Position numbers and translations under genes: made by a program. From the NCBI GenBank assembly GCA_900555515.1, contig USLO01000014.1, forward strand, positions 1 through 19,263: 19,263 nucleotides of DNA. Direction: 5' to 3'. The notes below the pieces were generated by a model. That model was given only the letters and a program-made list of their open reading frames with translations. It was not told where the DNA came from and did no database searches. Below, piece by piece: positions 16,058 through 19,263 of the stretch (within the stretch, counting starts at the first letter, position 1; every line of letters begins with the position of its first letter). This DNA is from an uncultured Collinsella sp. GTDB taxonomy: Bacteria; Actinomycetota; Coriobacteriia; Coriobacteriales; Coriobacteriaceae.

Positions 16058-16933
16058 ATGGAGCGTAAAACAATAACCTTCAAATTCGAGGGCGACCTGG
16101 AAGGGGTCTCAGTCGGCACGTTCACCGCGGCGCTCCTCGGCTACTCGAGGGCCGTACAGGCTTCGGCAAGAGAACTTGATCCGAATGCGGTCATCGACGT
16201 CGAGATAACCGCAACTCGCCCCGGCTGCCTGGAAGCCATTCTCCAGGCGGTCGTAAAAGACCTGCCAGGCATACTTGGGACGCTGAGCCAAACGAGCGAT
16301 CAGCTCGAGCCGGTGCTGAGTGCCTTCAAGGGCTATCTCGAGCTCCGCCGGTTCCTCGGCAAGAACGGAGCACCGAAAAGCGTCGAGCGCGTTGGCGACG
16401 GCATCTCGGTAACTGCTGGCAACAACTCAGTCATCAATATCACGCAGAACGTCTATAAGGTCAGTGGCTCCAATGAGGTCGACTCCGCTGTCTCGTCAAT
16501 GTTCGGCGCGCTCGCGGACAACGAGAAGATCGGCGGCCTATCGATAAGCGGAGACGGTGTCGACGGCTTCGAATCTTCACGAGACGACTTCGAAGACATC
16601 AGGACGGCGCCCAAGTGCGAGACGGAGCAGGAGCGCGACGTCATCATGAAGGGTCAGCACCTCAACGTCGCGAAACCCGTGCTCGAGTACAGCGACAAGC
16701 GCAAATGGGAACTCTACTGGAACGGCCAGAAGCTCTCGGCGAACATGGGGGACTTCGACTTCCTCGGCCAGCTCGCGAGGCGTGAACGCACGTTCGGCAT
16801 CGGGGACAACATGATTGCGGACCTGTTGCTCCGTCAACGACGGAACGAGATCGGAGCATGGGAGAACAAGTCCGTGAGGATAACCAAGGTCCATGACCTC
16901 AGACCCGCTCCAGAAGACCAGAAGCTTCTATAG
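16058..16933 (+). CDS. Uncharacterised 291-residue element-borne protein
   Basis: I cannot assign a named family. The ATG at 16058 is preferred because GGAGA (16047-16051) is 6 nt upstream; the frame is open back to 15920 but that stretch runs through the upstream terminator. Residues 1-100 look like a compact alpha/beta domain: ITFKFEGDLEGVSVGTFTAALLGY, then VIDVEITATRPGCLEAIL, a helical stretch, and GYLELRRFLG. Residues 105-135 include a Gly/Asn-rich strand (ISVTAGNNSVINITQNVYKV). The C-terminal part, about 190-291, has KPVLEYSDKRKWELYWNG and FGIGDNMIADLLLRQRR, resembling a small beta-rich domain. There is no signal peptide or membrane helix. Placement between the rhuM-like gene and the integrase, behind its own terminator, is typical of accessory cargo. 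A defence role is possible but unproven. Confidence 0.8.
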   Translation: MERKTITFKFEGDLEGVSVGTFTAALLGYSRAVQASARELDPNAVIDVEITATRPGCLEAILQAVVKDLPGILGTLSQTSDQLEPVLSAFKGYLELRRFLGKNGAPKSVERVGDGISVTAGNNSVINITQNVYKVSGSNEVDSAVSSMFGALADNEKIGGLSISGDGVDGFESSRDDFEDIRTAPKCETEQERDVIMKGQHLNVAKPVLEYSDKRKWELYWNGQKLSANMGDFDFLGQLARRERTFGIGDNMIADLLLRQRRNEIGAWENKSVRITKVHDLRPAPEDQKLL

Positions 16934-16959
16934 CAAACTGCACTAGAGCCCAACCAAGC

Positions 16960-17073
16960 CGTCAAAGCGCTTTTGACGACTCCAGACATAAAGAAACCCC
17001 ACCGCGCACGGCTGGAACCTTGGCGCGTTGGGGTGATAGCAAGGATGCCGGAGTAACACGGAGATAGCTCCGG
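16960..17073. other. Three successive hairpins before the integrase pseudogene
   Basis: First, CGTCAAA-GCGCT-TTTGACG (16960-16978), a perfect 7-bp stem 27 nt after the preceding stop. Second, ACCCCACCGCGC (16996-17007) with GCGCGTTGGGGT (17023-17034), 11 of 12 paired; on the minus strand it is followed by TTTCTTTA, so it reads as a leftward terminator. Third, CCGGAG (17048-17053) with CTCCGG (17068-17073), ending 18 nt before the integrase ATG. The 158-nt gap holds no other visible gene. Confidence 0.55.
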
Positions 17074-17091
17074 GCAACCTTGGGACATTAT

Positions 17092-18251
17092 ATGACACGC
17101 AAGCAGAGGCGCCGCGCGTGGGGCTCAATCACCGAGGCCAAGCGTGGCAAGAAATACATCCTCCGATGGCAGGAGAACACGCCGCGCGGACGCAAACGTA
17201 AGACCATGACGGTATACGGCACCTATCGCGAGGCATGCGCCGAACTCGACCGCATCCACGTCGAGCGTGCCGATGACAAGCCGGTGCCGACCATCGCCCA
17301 GGCATACGGCACATGGCTCGAGCCGACCATGGCGGCACAGGTCGCGGCGGGCGCGCTCGCGCCGAACACCCGCAGCCTCGTCACAAGGTCGTGGCCGAAC
17401 TATGTCGGCCCCGCTGGGGCTCGATGCCGGTCGACCAGCTGCGCCCCGTGCACCTGCAGGAATGACTCCTGACTCTCCCCGCAGCAACGGCAGACACTGC
17501 GCTACTCACCCTGCGCAAGATTTACGGAACCGTGTCGGGCTTTGTCGTGCTGCCCATCGACCCATTTGCCGCAACTGTGAAATACACCATGCCCACCCGC
17601 AAGACGCGCGAGCGCTCCAAGCGCCTGTATACGCTTGCCGAGGTAAGGGACATTCTGGGACGCCTGCGCGGAACCTCGCTCGAGGCGCCGTTCATCATAG
17701 CGTGCTTTGGCTCATACCGGTCGGGTGAGCCGCTGGGCATCTGCACCGACGAGTTTCTGCCGTTTGCGATGGAATCCACAACGCTCGCAACGGTCGACCT
17801 CGTGCGCGAGACGGAGCAAGCAGGCATCGAGCCCACGGCGGACGGCGTACTCAAGACGCGGAAGTCCATACGCACAGTCGTGGTGCTGCCGGATGCCGCC
17901 GGGCGCCTGCTCGAAATTGCAGACGAGCGCCGCGCGGCAGGCTCCGAGTGGCTAGCAGATCGCGGGGACGGACTGCCCATGAACCGAGGGATGTGCGATC
18001 ATAGATGGAAGAAGTGGTGCGCAGCCGAGGGTATCGAACACATCCCGTGGTCGAACCTTCGCAACTCGTGGCGAACCATCTGCGAGATGGAGCTGCACAT
18101 GCCCTGGGACCTCATGGAAATGCTCATGGGACACTCCCCGCCGGGCGTGTCGGGGCGACATTATATTCGTCCCTCCCGTGAGCAGGTGGCGCGTTCCGTT
18201 TGCGACGCACTTGGGATAAATTGGGATATTTCCCAACAAACCAGCAGGTAA
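17092..18251 (+). pseudogene. Tyrosine-recombinase integrase, broken by a frameshift and a nonsense codon
   Basis: Repair would give about 387 residues, normal for a phage-type integrase. The N-terminal part has WGSITEAKRGKKYILRWQEN, an AP2-like/arm-binding type start, and a core-binding region. The frame shifts by one missing base near 17411: YVGP should continue RWGSMPVDQLRPVHLQE. A TGA at 17463-17465 then stands where W is expected, before LLTLP. The catalytic part is intact from there: R in GSYRSGEP (17718), SNLRNS with R at 18060 (the usual His of HxLR is Ser), GHS with His at 18132, and the nucleophile Tyr in GRHYIRP (18162). The start at ATG 17092 lacks a good ribosome site. The stop is 12 nt before the right att core, the usual place for such a gene. 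Confidence 0.88.
18207..18227 (+). other. Possible integrase arm-type site, right copy, inside the integrase 3' end
   Basis: GCACTTGGGATAAATTGG followed by GATA encodes ALGINWD near the integrase C-terminus and repeats the sequence at 13885-13908. Same orientation, 37 nt from the right att core. Confidence 0.45.
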
Positions 18252-18263
18252 AACGGGCGCGGT

Positions 18264-18275
18264 TAATAGTGGCAG
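18264..18275 (+). other. Putative attR core
   Basis: TAATAGTGGCAG, followed on the host side by ATTTAGA, completes array repeat 4 (18268-18282) at exactly 25 nt before repeat 5. It pairs with 13776-13787 at the other end of the element. Confidence 0.7.
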
Positions 18276-18603
18276 ATTTAGATGAACCAATCAGTCGATT
18301 TCGAATGTCTAAATCTGTAACAGTTAGACCTGTTTATGCTGAGTCTCTGTTACAGATTGAGACATTCTTCCTGGACGTTATCCTTTGTCTCAATCAGTAA
18401 CAGTTAGCTGATGATTTGGGTTGTAGATGTTACAGATCAAGACAAACCTTCCGGCGGATTTTGAATGTCACGATCTGTAACAGTAAGAGTGGTTTGGGGG
18501 TCCAAGATGTTACAGATTGAGACATTTGCCATGTGGGTCCTCCGTTCGTCTCGATCTGTAACATCTAGACCCGAATCCCGCTCCCACCTGTTACAGATTG
18601 AGA
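18268..18603. repeat. Right part of the alternating inverted-repeat array (rest of repeat 4, repeats 5-12)
   Basis: Repeats lie at 18268-18282 (reverse, interrupted copy), 18308-18322 (forward), 18348-18362 (reverse), 18388-18402 (forward), 18428-18442 (reverse), 18468-18482 (forward), 18508-18522 (reverse), 18549-18563 (forward) and 18589-18603 (reverse). Spacers are 25 nt each except one of 26 (18523-18548). The consensus TCTCGATCTGTAACA varies mainly at positions 3-5 and 9. The flanks of several pairs extend the stem, for example GAATG with CATTC around 18303-18367 and TTTG with CAAA around 18384-18446. No further repeat is found in register after 18603 or before 13660. Confidence 0.95.
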
Positions 18604-18703
18604 TGTTTGTGTCCGCACCAGCCCCGTACCCAACCGAAGTCCCATATAAACAAACCCCGTGGTAAACTTGACCGTACTGTTAATATTCCGAAAGGTACCC
18701 GTA

Positions 18704-19135
18704 ATGTCCAAGTACATCTCCGAGCTCATGTCGCCGCAGCTTATGGGCGTCGTCTATGCCTTTGTTGGCTTTATCATCGCCCTGTATGTGCTGTCGGTCG
18801 TCTATGTGTTCATCGACGCTCGCCGCCGCGGCGCCAGCGCCTACGTGGCATGGGGCATCATCGCCCTTATCCCGTTTGTAGGCCTTATTGCCTACCTGGT
18901 CCTGCGTCCGCACTCTTACGCGTCCGACCGCGAGGAGCAGGAGCTGGACATGGCCCTGCGCGAGCGCCAGCTTGCTCAGTACGGCACCTGCCCGCAGTGC
19001 GGCGCGCCCATCGAGAAGGACTTCGTCGTCTGCCCGGTGTGCGATACCCAGGTTCGCAACGTCTGCCCCAGCTGCCATCGCCCGCTCGATGCGCACTGGA
19101 AGGTCTGCCCGTACTGCCGAACTCGCATCCAGTAA
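18704..19135 (+). CDS. Small membrane protein with C-terminal double zinc ribbon
   Basis: 143 residues from the ATG at 18704, preceded by GAAAGG; the frame is open from 18659 but without a better site. Two membrane helices are visible at about residues 13-37 and 47-67, separated by the loop IDARRRGASAYVAWG. This pair resembles the PLDc_N-type two-helix module (DxRRRG.SA..W...). A charged helical linker (70-92) leads to a double zinc ribbon: C96-x2-C99 with C110-x2-C113, and C121-x2-C124 with C135-x2-C138. The ribbons should lie in the cytoplasm if both termini face inward. Function is unknown; a regulatory or scaffold role at the membrane is an inference. It is the first host gene to the right of the repeat array, whose last repeat ends 100 nt before the start. 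Confidence 0.88.
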   Translation: MSKYISELMSPQLMGVVYAFVGFIIALYVLSVVYVFIDARRRGASAYVAWGIIALIPFVGLIAYLVLRPHSYASDREEQELDMALRERQLAQYGTCPQCGAPIEKDFVVCPVCDTQVRNVCPSCHRPLDAHWKVCPYCRTRIQ

Positions 19136-19221
19136 CGCATCCATCGCCGGGCCGGTCGTAAGCCACGGGCGCCCCGCGCTCCGCAGCCCCGCCCCCACAC
19201 GATGAAGCATGCGTAGAAAAT

Positions 19222-19256
19222 CGCCCGCCGTGCCATTAAGGTGCGGCGGGCGCTTG
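19222..19256 (+). terminator. Terminator after the zinc-ribbon membrane protein gene
   Basis: CGCCCGCCG (19222-19230) and CGGCGGGCG (19244-19252) form a perfect 9-bp stem, with CC/GG pairing further in and a short ATTAA loop, followed by CTTGT. It stands about 87 nt after the stop codon. The T-run is weak. Confidence 0.7.
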
Positions 19257-19263
19257 TATACCA

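Larger units (their letters stand above)
13776..18275 (+). mobile_element. Integrated islet of about 4.5 kb with decayed tyrosine integrase
   Basis: Both ends carry TAAT-N-GTGGCAG (13776-13787 and 18264-18275). Removing the DNA between them restores the 40-nt register of the flanking repeat array exactly, which is strong positional evidence for a site-specific insertion. Contents from left to right: an 80-codon ORF and a frameshifted XRE gene (both minus), an XRE gene, a rhuM-like gene, a gene for an unrecognised 291-residue protein, and an integrase pseudogene next to the right end (all plus). There are no capsid, tail, replication or conjugation genes. The layout of divergent regulators with integrase at one end resembles a phage remnant or phage-derived satellite. 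Confidence 0.85.

Noticed and set aside
17460..17466. Programmed frameshift or stop-codon readthrough in the integrase
   Set aside because: The frameshift and the TGA are about 50 nt apart with no slippery heptamer or selenocysteine context, so two ordinary inactivating lesions are simpler.
17565..17590. Fragment of the 67-nt palindrome inside the integrase (GCCGCAACTGTGAAATAC)
   Set aside because: Only short separate pieces match, in the wrong order. The stretch is within coding sequence, so it is chance similarity.
17532..18251. Independent truncated integrase starting at GTG 17532
   Set aside because: No ribosome site, and codons continue in frame upstream as core-binding-domain sequence back to the TGA. 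It is the 3' part of the broken gene.
13660..18603. CRISPR array
   Set aside because: Repeats are only 15 nt and alternate in orientation, two spacers are clearly related, and no cas gene or leader is visible. Recorded as an inverted-repeat array instead.

Overview
The window is high-GC DNA from an actinobacterial chromosome, most likely a gut Coriobacteriia close to Collinsella. That placement is an inference from codon usage, from a LAETG-anchored surface protein made of Ig-like repeats, and from the dense palindromic intergenic repeats. No rRNA or tRNA gene was seen.

Bases 1-8770 run rightward. They hold the 3' part of valS, then folC, then a gene for a 1,977-residue cell-wall-anchored protein of about twenty group-4 Ig-like repeats with a closing group-2 Ig domain and a LAETG sorting signal. 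A strong terminator follows. Bases 8920-13489 run leftward. They hold an M24 Xaa-Pro-type peptidase and, separately, a tight three-gene operon: a GlpA-like FAD dehydrogenase with a [2Fe-2S] tail, a FAD/NAD oxidoreductase and a DUF1667 protein. This is probably an electron-transferring glycerol-3-phosphate (or similar) dehydrogenase complex.

Bases 13660-18603 are the most unusual part. A 15-nt motif occurs twelve times in strictly alternating orientation, with 25-nt spacers throughout (one is 26 nt). Repeats 1-3 lie at 13660-13754 and repeats 5-12 at 18308-18603. Repeat 4 is cut in two by a roughly 4.5-kb integrated element, whose ends share TAAT-N-GTGGCAG. Rejoining the two sides restores the 40-nt register exactly (456 nt in total). 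The element carries divergent XRE-type regulators (the leftward one frameshifted), an 80-codon ORF at the left end, a RhuM-family gene, an unrecognised 291-residue protein gene, and a tyrosine integrase broken by a frameshift and an in-frame TGA. It therefore looks like a decaying, probably immobile genomic islet or phage relative.

A second repeat family, a 67-nt near-perfect palindrome, sits in three intergenic gaps (2538, 8829, 10121), each time near a short AAATTAGCTGC motif. The window closes with a small membrane protein bearing a double zinc ribbon, followed by a hairpin terminator.
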